From positions 19,950-83,949 of the forward strand of contig NZ_VOLC01000027.1 in the NCBI RefSeq assembly GCF_009797935.1: a DNA stretch of 64,000 bases. Direction: 5' to 3'. Below, piece after piece: positions 41,398 through 51,646 of the stretch. Numbering within the stretch: position 1 is the first letter of the stretch; each line of letters starts with the position of its first letter. The position numbers were made by a program, and so were the translations under genes. This DNA comes from Lunatibacter salilacus (GTDB lineage: Bacteria > Bacteroidota > Bacteroidia > Cytophagales > Cyclobacteriaceae). A model generated the notes under the pieces. The model was given only the letters and a program-made list of their open reading frames with translations, searched no databases and was not told the origin of the DNA.

Positions 41398-42321
41398 TTA
41401 GAATGGAGGTAATCCAAACAAAGCTTTAATTTCTTTCAAATTGATTTGATGGGCAGCAACGACATCCATGGTGTTCGGGGATTTTTCTTCCAAACATTGT
41501 TCAATGACTAAGTGGGGATTGATACCCATCTTTTTTATTTCTCCGGCAAAACGGACATAATCAATGTCCCCAACAGGGTCAAATGCCTCTGTCCATACTC
41601 CCCCTTCGGATTGGCGAAGGTGAAGGGACACTATTCTATCGCCATACATTTTCAGCGTGTCAAAGACCGCCCATTGGGAGTTTTCGGAGCCCCGGTAGAT
41701 CCAGTGAACATCCATACAAAAATGGAGGTTTTCAGGATCAGTATTCTGTAGTACATGGTGAAACTCCCTTGCACCGGCTTTCAATTCCACATCATGGGTA
41801 TGGTAGGCCAGTTTCATTCCCCGCGTCCGCACAGCCTGCCCCAATTGGTCCAGGTGCGAACTTTGGCAGAAGAGTTGGTCGTCATCCTTGAGATGGCTGG
41901 AACCCCAATTAATAGGATTGGGATTGGTGACAATAATTTTTGTCCCCAAGGTGCTGGCGATTTCCGCAATCGACAAAATGGTTTTGATGGATTCTTTGGC
42001 AGTGGCTTCTTCATGCAGCTCAGTGCCTACATAGATGGAGGGAAGTTGTATGTTGTATTTTTTCAGAAAAGGAATCAATGTTTTCAGGTAATCCGCATTC
42101 GGTATAGATGGTTCGAATCCTAGAATGCCTGTTTGGGCAAACTCAGCCAGGCAGGCATCCCAATCCTCTCCCCACACCTTACCGGAGCGGTTATAAAAAG
42201 TTATCCAGTTATATCCATTTGCACTGATGGGAAGGGAATCTTTTTTGTGGGTAATAAAACTTGAACCCGCCAATAGTAGAGCGGTTCCCGGAACTAGCTG
42301 CATGAAATTTCTTCTCTTCAT
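41398..42321 (-). CDS. Secreted sugar phosphate isomerase/epimerase-like TIM barrel
   Basis: 307 residues with an N-terminal signal (MKRRNFMQLVPGTALLLAGS, a twin-arginine-like KRRNF then hydrophobic) and the AP-endonuclease-2/xylose-isomerase-like TIM-barrel signatures: GFEPSIPNADYLKT, LAYHTHDVELKA, HFCMDVHWIYRG and HLVIEQ. These sit at the beta-strand ends and carry His/Glu/Asp metal ligands. It probably acts in the periplasm on a sugar or inositol derivative. No coupled genes on the same strand nearby. Confidence 0.75.
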   Translation of the reverse strand: MKRRNFMQLVPGTALLLAGSSFITHKKDSLPISANGYNWITFYNRSGKVWGEDWDACLAEFAQTGILGFEPSIPNADYLKTLIPFLKKYNIQLPSIYVGTELHEEATAKESIKTILSIAEIASTLGTKIIVTNPNPINWGSSHLKDDDQLFCQSSHLDQLGQAVRTRGMKLAYHTHDVELKAGAREFHHVLQNTDPENLHFCMDVHWIYRGSENSQWAVFDTLKMYGDRIVSLHLRQSEGGVWTEAFDPVGDIDYVRFAGEIKKMGINPHLVIEQCLEEKSPNTMDVVAAHQINLKEIKALFGLPPF

Positions 42322-42416
42322 ATATATGCGGTATAATGGATATACAAGGTAATACGAATTGACTGGTTAATCCAATCTCTTTTACAATTTAGAAAAACAC
42401 ACCTATAGGCGATTCT

Positions 42417-42806
42417 TCATTTTCCTTGTGTAGCAACTGACCAGTTGTTTCCCGCAAAATCTTGAAAAGTACCCCGGGTATCGGGATCACCCTCCCTTTG
42501 CTTGGGTTCTTCTACGGAGATGCAACCCGCTTCGAGTGCTTTCTGAAATGTAGCGTGAACATCTGGCACATAGACGTGCATCCAATAGGAGTTGCGAGTG
42601 AATGCCTCCCCCGCATCTCCGATCATAAGTACCGTATCGTCCAGCCGGATTTCCGCATGCATGATACTGCCATTGGCTTTTTCATATCGCCTTAGAGCTT
42701 GCACACCGAAGATTTCCTGCAGTAAATCAATAAGTTGCTGGGCACCCTTAACAATGAAATAAGGAGATACAGATGTGTATTCATCAGGTTTATATTGAGT
42801 TTCCAT
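42417..42806 (-). CDS. VOC-family (PhnB/glyoxalase-like) protein
   Basis: 129 residues with the VOC betaalphabetabetabeta pattern: SPYFIVKGAQQLIDLLQEIF, MHAEIRLDDTVLMIGDAGEA and DPDTRGTFQDFAGNNWSVAT. Length fits the single-domain antibiotic-resistance or DUF1428-like class. It starts 8 bases after the stop of the GlxA-type regulator and is likely its target. Substrate is unknown. Confidence 0.8.
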   Translation of the reverse strand: METQYKPDEYTSVSPYFIVKGAQQLIDLLQEIFGVQALRRYEKANGSIMHAEIRLDDTVLMIGDAGEAFTRNSYWMHVYVPDVHATFQKALEAGCISVEEPKQREGDPDTRGTFQDFAGNNWSVATQGK

Positions 42807-42814
42807 ATAGTTAT

Positions 42815-43792
42815 TTAGTCTGGTTTTTGACTCTTAAATTTGGAACGGTAGTCAATAGGGCTCATATCCGTATATTTTTTAAATACTTCCCGAAATGCTT
42901 TTGGGTCATTATACCCAACTTCATACATGATCTCACTCACAGTTTTTCTCCCTTGTTCCAGTTGCTTTTTTGCAGCTTCGATTTTTACGCGCTGCATGTA
43001 CTCGACCACGGTATTGCTGGTTGATTTTTTGAATCTACGCTCGAAGGTCCTCCTACCCAATCCAAATCGGTCAGCAAGCTGGTCGACACCAATTTTTTCC
43101 TCGTAGTGCTTTTCAAGATATCCCTGGGAAGCCAGGATAAGTTCGTCTCCATGGGATTTTTGACCTTTAAATATACTGAAAGGAAGCTGGCTTGTCTTTT
43201 CCATATCCAACAAAAAATACTTGGATGCCATTACAGCCATTTCACGGCTTGTATATTTTTCTACCAGATAAAGCAACAGGCTCCAATAAGCATTGGCTCC
43301 GCCGCTGGAATAAAGTCCATTTTGTTCACTTATTACCCGGTCATCTACCAGGGTAACTTCGGGAAACATGCTGCGAAATGTCTGCGCATGCATCCAGTGG
43401 GTGGAACAGGTTTTCCCGTTTAGCAAACCTGTAGATGCCAGCAAAAATGCTCCGATGCAAAGGCTGGCAACTTCCGCTCCCTGTTGATATCGATGGCTAA
43501 TCCATGAGATCATCTGCTTGTTTTTTTCCAACGCAACGGACAAATCTCCGCTAAGAGCAGGGATGATAATCAGATCGCTTTGGTCTACTTCCGCCAATAA
43601 TGCGTCCGGTTTGATGACCACTAGGCCACCACACAACCTAACCTCCGAAGTTAAGCCTAACAAAATTACTCTAAAAAAAGGAGGCTGCCCGCTTGCCTTC
43701 AAAAATTCGTTGATGGCGGTAAACATGTATTGAGGATCAACGATAGCCGCAGGTACGGCGGTTTCCGGAACAAGAATATGGACAGTTTTCAT
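42815..43792 (-). CDS. GlxA-family regulator (DJ-1/PfpI domain + AraC HTH)
   Basis: 325 residues: an N-terminal DJ-1/PfpI domain with SLCIGAFLLASTGLLNGKTC (Cys-containing nucleophile elbow, about residue 110) and THW signature, and a C-terminal AraC HTH (GVDQLADRFGLGRRTFERRF, SEIMYEVGYNDPKAFREVFK). GlxA-type proteins sense small amines or aldehydes. The gene ends 8 bases before the VOC gene. It is divergent from the two-domain VOC protein at 43950, so it could control both sides. Confidence 0.85.
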   Translation of the reverse strand: MKTVHILVPETAVPAAIVDPQYMFTAINEFLKASGQPPFFRVILLGLTSEVRLCGGLVVIKPDALLAEVDQSDLIIIPALSGDLSVALEKNKQMISWISHRYQQGAEVASLCIGAFLLASTGLLNGKTCSTHWMHAQTFRSMFPEVTLVDDRVISEQNGLYSSGGANAYWSLLLYLVEKYTSREMAVMASKYFLLDMEKTSQLPFSIFKGQKSHGDELILASQGYLEKHYEEKIGVDQLADRFGLGRRTFERRFKKSTSNTVVEYMQRVKIEAAKKQLEQGRKTVSEIMYEVGYNDPKAFREVFKKYTDMSPIDYRSKFKSQKPD

Positions 43793-43903
43793 CCGTTGGC
43801 TCTATTTAAAATTTTATTCATCTACGAATATAGCCGATAATTATGTCGCAATCAACCCGTTACTTTGTCTTATTTGCACATTCTGATACCCAATAAAATG
43901 AAG

Positions 43904-43911
43904 TAAATTTG
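43904..43911 (+). promoter_or_regulatory. Candidate -7 element of two-domain VOC gene
   Basis: TAAATTTG fits TAnnTTTG, about 40 bases before the gene start; TTTG at 43873-43876 is farther upstream than consensus. Confidence 0.3.
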
Positions 43912-43949
43912 AAATAAATAATTCGTTAAACTCACATAATTTCACATAT

Positions 43950-44855
43950 ATGAAACCTAGATCTAAACCCATAATTCCCTGTCTGTGGTTCGACAACCAA
44001 GCGGAGGAGGCTGTCCAATTTTACAAAGAGGTCTTCAGCAACGTAACCGTAACGGCCAAATTCCAGCCCAGCGACAGAAGTCAGGAGCGACACAAATTGT
44101 CAGAAGGGAAGGCATTATCGGTGGACTTTACCATGCATGGCCAGAAATTTTTGGCATTAAATGGTGGGCCAATGTATACCCATAGTCCGGGTATTTCTTT
44201 TTTTGTAACCTGCGAAACATTACAGGAGGCGAACCATGTTTGGAATTCCATCGAAAAGGAGGGAAGGGTCCTTATGCCTTGGGATACCTATCCATGGAGT
44301 GAAAAGTACGGCTGGATCAATGATAAATATGGGGTTTCTTGGCAAATTTCGTTGGGAAGCCTTGCTGATGTCGGACAGAAGTTTGCCCCTTCTATCATGT
44401 TAATAGGGGACAAGTTTGGAAAAGCAGAGGAGGCCATTCATTTTTATATGGATGTCTTCAAAGACGCAAAGCTGGAGGGTATTGCCCGGTACGAAGAAGG
44501 GGATGGGGATGTGCTGGGGAAAGTAAAGCATGCCCAGTTTTACCTCAATGGATACACGTTCATGATAATGGAAAGTTCTCATGATCATCAATTTGACATC
44601 ACTCCTGCTATTTCTTTAATGGTCTATTGTGATAATCAAAGTGAGATCGACTATTATTGGGAACGCCTTACGCAAGGCGGGGGAGATGAAGTGCAATGTG
44701 GTTGGCTCTATGACAAGTTTGGAGTCTCCTGGCAAATTGTGCCAAAATTATTAACGGAGAATATGTCAGACCCGGCCAAGGCTCCCAAACTAATGGCTGC
44801 TTTTATGCCCATGAAAAAGATGGACATTGCTGTACTTGAGGCAGCTATTAATTAA
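43950..44855 (+). CDS. Two-domain VOC/PhnB-like protein (3-demethylubiquinone methyltransferase-like)
   Basis: 301 residues made of two VOC (PF06983-like) units. The first has IIPCLWFDNQAEEAVQFYKE, WDTYPWSEKYGWINDKYGVS; the second MLIGDKFGKAEEAIHFYMDV and WLYDKFGVSWQIVP. Each has the conserved final WxxDKYGVSWQ motif. These proteins are often called 3-demethylubiquinone-9 methyltransferase but the annotation is doubtful; they probably bind a small molecule. It is divergent from the GlxA-like regulator. Confidence 0.8.
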   Translation: MKPRSKPIIPCLWFDNQAEEAVQFYKEVFSNVTVTAKFQPSDRSQERHKLSEGKALSVDFTMHGQKFLALNGGPMYTHSPGISFFVTCETLQEANHVWNSIEKEGRVLMPWDTYPWSEKYGWINDKYGVSWQISLGSLADVGQKFAPSIMLIGDKFGKAEEAIHFYMDVFKDAKLEGIARYEEGDGDVLGKVKHAQFYLNGYTFMIMESSHDHQFDITPAISLMVYCDNQSEIDYYWERLTQGGGDEVQCGWLYDKFGVSWQIVPKLLTENMSDPAKAPKLMAAFMPMKKMDIAVLEAAIN

Positions 44856-44987
44856 AGGTTTCAAAATTCAACTATAATTGATTAATTGGTTATTTAAAAA
44901 TCATCAATCACATACCTATTAATTCACCACTCTTTTAAAGTTGAGATTAAATGACCTCAATAAAAATCCGCAATAACCAAACCCATT

Positions 44988-45515
44988 ATGATAAAAATAA
45001 TTGTATTAGGAATCGCTGGCCTGATTATTTTACTGCTTTTTGTTGCTCTCATGATGAAGAAGGAGTATACCATCAGTGCCGAAACTGTCATCGACCGACC
45101 CCGGTCGGAGGTTTTTGAATTTGTGAGTCATCTCAAAAATCAGGAATATTATTCCAAGTGGGTCATGGCCGATCCCAATGTAAAAATGGATTATCGGGGT
45201 GTTGACGGTACGGTAGGTTTTGTGGCAGCATGGGAAAGTGAACAAAAGAATGTTGGGGTAGGGGAACAGGAGATCACCAAAATAATGGATGGTGAGGGCT
45301 ATGAAGTGGAGATCCGGTTTGAAAAGCCCTTTAAAGGAGTCAACCAAGCTATCACCCGAATAGATTCCGTTGGGGCGAATCAGTCCAAGGTGACCAATAC
45401 ATTCCATACCCGAACCCCATTCCCGATGAATCTGATGATTCCTTTTATCAAATCCATGCTGAAAAAGGATATGGCGCAAAATATGAACAATTTGAAACAG
45501 GTATTGGAAAATTAG
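44988..45515 (+). CDS. SRPBCC-family polyketide cyclase-like protein
   Basis: 175 residues: one N-terminal membrane helix (IIVLGIAGLIILLLFVALMM) and then a START/SRPBCC-like domain (AETVIDRPRSEVFEFVSHLK, YYSKWVMADPNVKMDYRGVD, YEVEIRFEKPFKG). Such membrane-anchored helix-grip proteins bind hydrophobic ligands. It follows the VOC gene by 132 bases and converges with an epimerase-like gene (1 base gap). Confidence 0.8.
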   Translation: MIKIIVLGIAGLIILLLFVALMMKKEYTISAETVIDRPRSEVFEFVSHLKNQEYYSKWVMADPNVKMDYRGVDGTVGFVAAWESEQKNVGVGEQEITKIMDGEGYEVEIRFEKPFKGVNQAITRIDSVGANQSKVTNTFHTRTPFPMNLMIPFIKSMLKKDMAQNMNNLKQVLEN

Positions 45516-45516
45516 G

Positions 45517-46446
45517 TTAAAGGCATGCCTTTAACCCATCATTCAACGACGTTGGTTTCAACCCATATTTGATTTCAATTTTCGACGAATCAAAACAGTA
45601 ATCCTCAGCCAACTGATATTTCAATTCCTTTATCTCTCGGAGTAAAGGAATAAACATAGCCAGCAGATTTACCATAAACCCCGGAAGGATGGCCAATTTC
45701 GGAGCCGCTCCCAGGTGTTTAGCCAAAATATTGACACATTCTTGACCAGTAGGATAGGCGTCCGATGTTGGTAAATGCCATACCTGATTCCACGCATCGG
45801 CTTGTTGTGCCAAAAAGGCTGTTGCCTTGGCAGCATCAGGTATATACGTAAATGAATGGTTTTTATCTCCGGCATACAACCATTGAGCGGTTTTTCCAGC
45901 TTTCATCCGGTTGATGACTGATTCATTAAGAAAACTTAGCTTTGCCCCCGGACCATAAAAATCGGCTGCGCGCACGATCATCGCCTGTAGTCCGCCGCTG
46001 GAAACCTCGTCCCAAATCATTTGGGCAATTTGTGCCCGAACCTTTCCCTTTTTACTCTTCGGATTTACAGGAGTTTCCTCGGTCAAGTGACCGACATGAT
46101 CCGGATCGTAGCAATACATGTTGTCAAAAAAGACAAGCTTGGCACCATGTTTTTTACATGCCTTAATGGTGTTTTTCATGATGACGGGCCACTGTTCCTG
46201 CCATAGCTTGGACTTATATGTGATCCCCACAACTAAGTAGACCGTGTCCGAGCCCTTCACAACGGCATCCACTTCCTGCTCGTTTAAATAATTTGCTTTT
46301 ACCAATTCTTCATCTCCGGAAACCAGCTTAGGATTTCTACTCGAAAGACGAACCGTTGTTGAATCGATTGATGAGAGTTCCGTAGCCAAGGCAGTGCCTA
46401 TATTGCCTGTTGAGCCAAGGATGGTGTGTAGGGGAGAGGGGGACAT
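45517..46446 (-). CDS. NAD(P)-dependent epimerase/dehydratase-like protein
   Basis: 309 residues of the extended SDR/NmrA-type: N-terminal nucleotide motif GSTGNIGTALATELSS (GxxGxxG), then VYLVVGITYKSKLWQEQWPV and LVFFDNMYCYDPDHVGHLTE, where a Tyr replaces the canonical YxxxK. It ends with an extended substrate domain. A cofactor-binding oxidoreductase or atypical regulator; substrate unknown. The gene converges on the SRPBCC gene. Confidence 0.75.
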   Translation of the reverse strand: MSPSPLHTILGSTGNIGTALATELSSIDSTTVRLSSRNPKLVSGDEELVKANYLNEQEVDAVVKGSDTVYLVVGITYKSKLWQEQWPVIMKNTIKACKKHGAKLVFFDNMYCYDPDHVGHLTEETPVNPKSKKGKVRAQIAQMIWDEVSSGGLQAMIVRAADFYGPGAKLSFLNESVINRMKAGKTAQWLYAGDKNHSFTYIPDAAKATAFLAQQADAWNQVWHLPTSDAYPTGQECVNILAKHLGAAPKLAILPGFMVNLLAMFIPLLREIKELKYQLAEDYCFDSSKIEIKYGLKPTSLNDGLKACL

Positions 46447-46588
46447 GGCTGGAAGTAGTTAGGTTCAGATGTTTATAACGGGTTTTTCGAAGATGGGTTA
46501 TTGCAAAGAGTGAGTTTTACCAATCAAAAGATCATATTCGTTAAGTTTATAGGAAAGAAGCGTCGGATGCAAATTATTTCACGTTATT

Positions 46589-48778
46589 TTAGGGTAAGGC
46601 AAATGCGATATAAGAGCCACCCGGTTTATGCGCATTCTTAACACCACCCGCAGCTATGACCAGATATTGTTTTCCGTTTACCATATAGGTGGCAGGGGTG
46701 GCAAACCCTCCGGCAGGAAGTTGATACTCCCAGAGAACTTTCCCTGTTTTTTTGTCAAAGGCACGGATACGTTCATCCTTGGTACCGGCGATAAAAACCA
46801 AACCCCCAGCGGTTACTACGGGGCCTCCATAATTTTCAGTTCCTGTGATAGGCATGCCTTCAGCAGTCAGTTCAGGATATTCTCCTAAGGGTACTTGCCA
46901 CAGGAATTCTCCGGTATTCATATCTATGGCGTTAAGGGTTCCCCATGGTGGGGTAATCGCCGGATACCCGTCGGGATCCAGAAATTTGTTCAAACCGCTT
47001 AATGTAAAAGCCGGTTTGTAAGGAAATTCGCTATTGGATGAGGCAACTTCCGCTGCTATCGGGCTATGGATATCGTCTTGCAGGCCTCCCTGCTTTTCGG
47101 TTCCAGTGAGATAAGCAGTTATTGTTTGTCTTTCAGCCAATGAAAGGTGTTGAAATGCCGGCATTCTTCCCTGGCCATTGCTTATGATGGCAGTAATTTC
47201 AGCAGGGCTTAGCTTACTGCCAATTTGAGATAGATCAGGAAATTCCTGTCCGGCGGCCCCCTTGTTGTCCAGGCCATGGCAATGGGCACAGTTGGTTATG
47301 TAAAGGCTTCGACCAGCGGTTACGGACTGGTCAGAGGCTGCCGGGATTTCCGCCAGTTTTACATCCCACACCATTTCGTTGGAATTCTGATAAAGTATTC
47401 CCTGCGGATCGGAAGCGTTCCCGCCCCAGTTGGCCCCACCGCCAATGCCAAAGTAAAGTGTCCCTTCCTTACTTAGGGGCATAAACTTACTCCCGGATCG
47501 GCTTTCCTCCCAACGTTTCTTAACATACTCATAGGCCTCAGGGGTCCGGGTGGTAATGTCTTCTTCCATCATTACCTGTCGGGAAAAAGGCGCAGGTTTG
47601 GTGGGTTTAGGCTGGGTAGGCCAAGGTGCCTCTCCTGGCAGTGCAAAATCTGTCAATGCGGGAACTTCATCCACCGGAAATAGTGGTTCTCCGGTATCCC
47701 GATTAAACAGGAATACCAGTCCGTCTTTGGTGGTCTGAGCCACGGCAGCTATTTTTTTTCCTTCATGGGTGACTGTCATCAGATTTGGCGGACAGGCGAT
47801 GTCCCTGTCCCAAAGATCATGATGGACGATTTGGTAATACCAAGCAAGCTCCCCGGTTGCCGCGTGCAATGCCAGCACACAATTGGCAAATAGGTTTTTA
47901 CCGTGGCGTATAGCTCCATAGAAATCCACTGAGGGTGAACCTGTACCCATAAATATCAGGCCCCTTTCTTCATCCATTACCATTCCTGCCCAGTTATTGG
48001 CTCCCCCCAACAGTTTCCAGGTATCTTTGGGCCAAGTGTCATAGCCGTACTCTCCCGGTTGGGGAATGGTATGAAATACCCACTTCAACTCACCCGAACG
48101 CACATCAAAGGCCCTAATATGACCCGGAGGGGCAGTGGCAGATTCAGAAACGGTAGAACCCATAATTACGAGATCTTTGTAGATAATTCCGGGACTAGTC
48201 GCAATCACCGCTAGGTCTTTCTCGTCCCGATCCAAGTTATCCCCCACACCTTGTTGAAGTGAAATTGCTCCGTTATCTCCAAAACTGGTCACGGATTCCC
48301 CTGTCAACGCATCAATGGAATAAAGCGAAGTGCCTGCGGTGTAAAGAATACGTTTTTCTGATCCATCCTCCCAATACATGACCCCCCGGTTGGAATGATA
48401 GCGGGGAGTTTTTCCGACAAACGGATCAAATTTCCACAACTCCTCGCCCGTATCTGCTTTCAATGCAAATAATACCAACAGAGGGTTGGTCGCATACAAC
48501 ATACCGTCTATTATAATGGGTTGGCATTGTATTTCCCGCGGTCTGTATCCTTCTTTTGTAGTATCAACCGACATATAAGACCAGGCAACCTGAAGATCTT
48601 TGACATTGTCGGTATTGATTTGGTTCAAATTTGAATAACGGTTACCCTCGCTGTTTCCCCCGTAATAGGGCCAGTCCTGATCTTGCGAAGTCGGTGAGGT
48701 GCATCCAAATAACCAAGCAACCACCACTACCAAATATCTTCTAGTTGTGGAAGGGAAAAGGGATTGTAGTATTTTCAT
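46589..48778 (-). CDS. PQQ-dependent dehydrogenase with built-in cytochrome c domain
   Basis: About 729 residues from the ATG at 48778 (MKILQSLFPSTTRRYLVVVV), a lipoprotein-like signal ending WLFGCTSP. The eight-bladed PQQ propeller has repeated motifs (DWPYYGGNSEGNRYS, YSIDALTGE, DMNTGEFLWQVPLGE, FDKKTGKVLWEYQLP). Between the last blades lies a single c-type heme, CAHCHG (near residue 485), with Met at GRMPAFQH as possible axial ligand. It oxidises alcohol or sugar in the periplasm and feeds electrons to the chain. An upstream in-frame extension (start 48880) is unlikely. It lies 37 bases from a secreted mutarotase-like gene. Confidence 0.85.
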   Translation of the reverse strand: MKILQSLFPSTTRRYLVVVVAWLFGCTSPTSQDQDWPYYGGNSEGNRYSNLNQINTDNVKDLQVAWSYMSVDTTKEGYRPREIQCQPIIIDGMLYATNPLLVLFALKADTGEELWKFDPFVGKTPRYHSNRGVMYWEDGSEKRILYTAGTSLYSIDALTGESVTSFGDNGAISLQQGVGDNLDRDEKDLAVIATSPGIIYKDLVIMGSTVSESATAPPGHIRAFDVRSGELKWVFHTIPQPGEYGYDTWPKDTWKLLGGANNWAGMVMDEERGLIFMGTGSPSVDFYGAIRHGKNLFANCVLALHAATGELAWYYQIVHHDLWDRDIACPPNLMTVTHEGKKIAAVAQTTKDGLVFLFNRDTGEPLFPVDEVPALTDFALPGEAPWPTQPKPTKPAPFSRQVMMEEDITTRTPEAYEYVKKRWEESRSGSKFMPLSKEGTLYFGIGGGANWGGNASDPQGILYQNSNEMVWDVKLAEIPAASDQSVTAGRSLYITNCAHCHGLDNKGAAGQEFPDLSQIGSKLSPAEITAIISNGQGRMPAFQHLSLAERQTITAYLTGTEKQGGLQDDIHSPIAAEVASSNSEFPYKPAFTLSGLNKFLDPDGYPAITPPWGTLNAIDMNTGEFLWQVPLGEYPELTAEGMPITGTENYGGPVVTAGGLVFIAGTKDERIRAFDKKTGKVLWEYQLPAGGFATPATYMVNGKQYLVIAAGGVKNAHKPGGSYIAFALP

Positions 48779-48815
48779 TGAATTAAAAAGGTTATCGAGG
48801 GGTGGATTTATTTGA

Positions 48816-49814
48816 TCAGGGTTTTTCGGATAAGAACTCATAGGTTGTGTTCCATGTAAAAGTCTGTCCGGGGGCGACACTTACCAACATATAGGGCTCC
48901 GGGCAGAGGGTGGTCGGAATGGACCATACAGGGAAATGTGTGATAGGGCGGTCATTGGTGATTCGTACGCCTGCCCCGGTTTTGCTGTTTGCAACAGTGA
49001 TATCATAATCAGAAGCTTGATCCGAGTATCCACCCAAAACAACATATATACTTTCCCGGGGCTGGATCGGCTCCAAAAACACCAACTTATTTTTATGAAT
49101 TTCCACCGTTGTCCCCATACCCCGTGTGTTGGAAATCAACTCCAAGTCAAAAGGAAAGGTAACCGAATAATCAGGGCCAATGGGCTGATCGTCAATCATA
49201 AAAAAATTGTGGTTATAGACTTGGGTTTCGATTTGTTTATGCCCTGTATTTTTCAGGCTGTGGGATAATACCATTTCAGGCTTCCCCTTAGTCAACTTTA
49301 ACGTTTTTTCGTATCGGTACGCATAGCCGTCGGCATCTTTCAGCACGTGCGAAAAAACCACACGATCTTTCTTCTTTTTCACAGACCATTTCCCATCGTC
49401 GACGATCTCAAATGGAGCAGTAAACCGATACGGTTCATCGTTGATTTTTTTGAGGGTGCCAACACCTATTTTTAAAAACGTTTCTCCCGGTTGCGCATTT
49501 TCATATCCAATAGGGTCAAAAGCTTCTACTGGTCCGGTAATGGCGTCATGCAAAAAAGGATCGTATGTTGGAAACCATTGCCCGAAATAACTATGTCCAT
49601 TATATTCCAAGCTGCCAATTACTCCCGACCAATCAAAGCGCGTTCCGCGGTAATAGCCGGTCTCCGAATCAGGTAAATAAAGTGTTGCTTGGACGACTCC
49701 GTTATTGATGACAGCTTCCGGAATATTTTCGGTTTGGGAGGTTGCTGGCTGACTAAATAAAATTAAAGCGAAGGCAGTGAAGCAAAGGCGGGTGGTTATC
49801 TTAGGGTATTTCAT
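48816..49814 (-). CDS. Secreted mutarotase-like (galactose mutarotase superfamily) protein
   Basis: 332 residues with a signal peptide (to about residue 26, FSQPATSQTE) and beta-rich segments of the aldose-1-epimerase/galactose mutarotase-like fold (YYRGTRFDWSGVIGSLEYNG, GIGVGTLKKI, QVYNHNFFMIDDQPIGPDYS). His in NHNFF and the glutamate-type GVRITNDRPITHF are in family-like places. It would act on a sugar in the periplasm. It is upstream of the PQQ dehydrogenase on the same strand (37-base gap), so the two may share a transcript and a sugar substrate. Confidence 0.6.
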   Translation of the reverse strand: MKYPKITTRLCFTAFALILFSQPATSQTENIPEAVINNGVVQATLYLPDSETGYYRGTRFDWSGVIGSLEYNGHSYFGQWFPTYDPFLHDAITGPVEAFDPIGYENAQPGETFLKIGVGTLKKINDEPYRFTAPFEIVDDGKWSVKKKKDRVVFSHVLKDADGYAYRYEKTLKLTKGKPEMVLSHSLKNTGHKQIETQVYNHNFFMIDDQPIGPDYSVTFPFDLELISNTRGMGTTVEIHKNKLVFLEPIQPRESIYVVLGGYSDQASDYDITVANSKTGAGVRITNDRPITHFPVWSIPTTLCPEPYMLVSVAPGQTFTWNTTYEFLSEKP

Positions 49815-50074
49815 GATTTAGGAAACAATAGCTTACATTGGTAATGAAGATATTGGTTGTTTCCCGCTTAACAAAATTATTTGGCTGTAAAATTTGTCCA
49901 GATTGCCTAAATCGGTAATTCTTTTGAGTAATTGCTTCTCCCAGCCAAATTCTTCCGTTCCGTCTCAATAGTTCATTTCTGTCGATAACATGAAAAACAC
50001 TAAGGCCTGGCAAGTTAAAATGAATATCAACCGTTTTGGTATTATATGTCGCTTAGAAAAATAAACCAAGCATA

Positions 50075-51571
50075 TTATCTCCTCCCAAAATACATTTCAT
50101 TCCAAGTCAACTCTTTTTTGAATTCTTTAATCTTTGTTTCCCGGTCAATGGTTAATAGCTCAATGCCGGCGATATCAGCAAAATCGGACAGGATCCCACT
50201 GCTGATATTTTGGCTAAAGCAGGTATGATGTGCCCCCCCTGCCAAAATCCAAGCTTTACAGCCTGTTTCCATATCCGGGAAAGGTTTCCACAAAACCCTG
50301 GCGACAGGCAATTTAGGCAATTCGTAGCGGGGTTCTACCGCTTCGACTTCGTTGACAATCAATCTAAAACGGTTGCCCATATCTACTAATGATGCGTTAA
50401 GTCCAGGTCCCGCACCAACGTTGAAAACAAGGCGGACGGGGTCTTCTTTTCCTCCAATGCCTAACGGATGGATTTCACAGAAAGGCTTATGTGAAGCCAG
50501 ACAGGGGTCCACTTCAAGCATGTGTGAACCTAAAACCAAGCTGTCTTCCGGGTCAAAATGATAGGTATAGTCTTCCATAAAGGCATTTCCCCCGGGCTTT
50601 CCTGTCCCCATGACCTTCATGGCGCGTACCAGAGCAGCCGTTTTCCAATCGCCTTCTCCCGCAAATCCATAGCCCATTTCCATTAACCGCTGCACGGCAA
50701 TTCCAGGCAGTTGCTTTATTCCATGCAAATCCTCAAAAGTGTCTGTAAATCCCTTAAATCCGCCGGATTCCAAAAATTGAAGCAATCCCAACTCAATTCT
50801 CGCCGCATCTAGCAAGGAAGATCTTTTCGACCCATCTTTGCCCAAGACATCCACTAGGTTGTAGCTTTCTTCATAAATTTGCAGCAGCTCATCAATCTCA
50901 TTGGATGAGATGGATTCAATAGATTCGACGAGATCACCGACTGCAAAGGTGTTTACAGAAAATCCAAATTGTATCTCGGCTTCCACTTTATCACCTTCTG
51001 TGACAGCAACTTGACGCATGTTGTCACCAAACCGCGCAAACTTGGCTCCTTGCCAATCATTCCATCCCAGACAAGCCCGAGCCCAGTCATCTATTTCTGA
51101 CGCTACAGTGTCAGCTTTCCAATGACCGACTACGACTTTTCTGTTGATCCGCATCCGGGAAACAATATGCCCAAACTCCCTATCTCCATGAGCACTTTGG
51201 TGAAGGTTCATAAAGTCCATATCTATGCTGCTCCAAGGAATGTCCCGGTTGTATTGGGTATGCAGATGAAGCAGTGGCTTTTGTAGGATTTTCAATCCAT
51301 TGATCCACATTTTAGCAGGAGAGAATGTATGCATCCAGGTGATTACCCCGATACAGACAGCGGAATGATTAGCTTGCTGAAAGACCTGCCGGATCTCGTC
51401 CATTCCGGTTACCAGGGCTTTGAAAATCACTTTTACACTAATCTCACTTTTATTTCCAAGTTCCTCAGCGAGATGTATCGCATGTGTCTTCACCTGTTGT
51501 AGCGTTTCATCTCCATATAAATGTTGACTTCCAGTGATAAACCAGATTTCCTTTGATTCAATATTTTTCAT
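50075..51571 (-). CDS. araA: L-arabinose isomerase
   Basis: 498 residues (E. coli AraA has 500), opening with [20 protein letters not shown], the classic AraA start, and containing [39 protein letters not shown] and [20 protein letters not shown] with the catalytic Glu in EGDW and metal ligands in HMLEVDPCL. It converts L-arabinose to L-ribulose in the cytoplasm. It lies 75 bases downstream of the Nudix regulator on the same strand; the two likely form one transcript. Confidence 0.95.
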   Translation of the reverse strand: MKNIESKEIWFITGSQHLYGDETLQQVKTHAIHLAEELGNKSEISVKVIFKALVTGMDEIRQVFQQANHSAVCIGVITWMHTFSPAKMWINGLKILQKPLLHLHTQYNRDIPWSSIDMDFMNLHQSAHGDREFGHIVSRMRINRKVVVGHWKADTVASEIDDWARACLGWNDWQGAKFARFGDNMRQVAVTEGDKVEAEIQFGFSVNTFAVGDLVESIESISSNEIDELLQIYEESYNLVDVLGKDGSKRSSLLDAARIELGLLQFLESGGFKGFTDTFEDLHGIKQLPGIAVQRLMEMGYGFAGEGDWKTAALVRAMKVMGTGKPGGNAFMEDYTYHFDPEDSLVLGSHMLEVDPCLASHKPFCEIHPLGIGGKEDPVRLVFNVGAGPGLNASLVDMGNRFRLIVNEVEAVEPRYELPKLPVARVLWKPFPDMETGCKAWILAGGAHHTCFSQNISSGILSDFADIAGIELLTIDRETKIKEFKKELTWNEMYFGRR

Positions 51572-51646
51572 ACAATAGCTATTGGCACGATACTGATAAG
51601 TCGCGGTAATTATGTTTCCTTGCTTCTAATTTAAAAACGGAAATTA

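Noticed and set aside
48779..48880. 34-residue N-terminal extension of the PQQ dehydrogenase
   Set aside because: It runs into the end of the upstream gene and would hide the clear lipoprotein signal that begins at ATG 48778.
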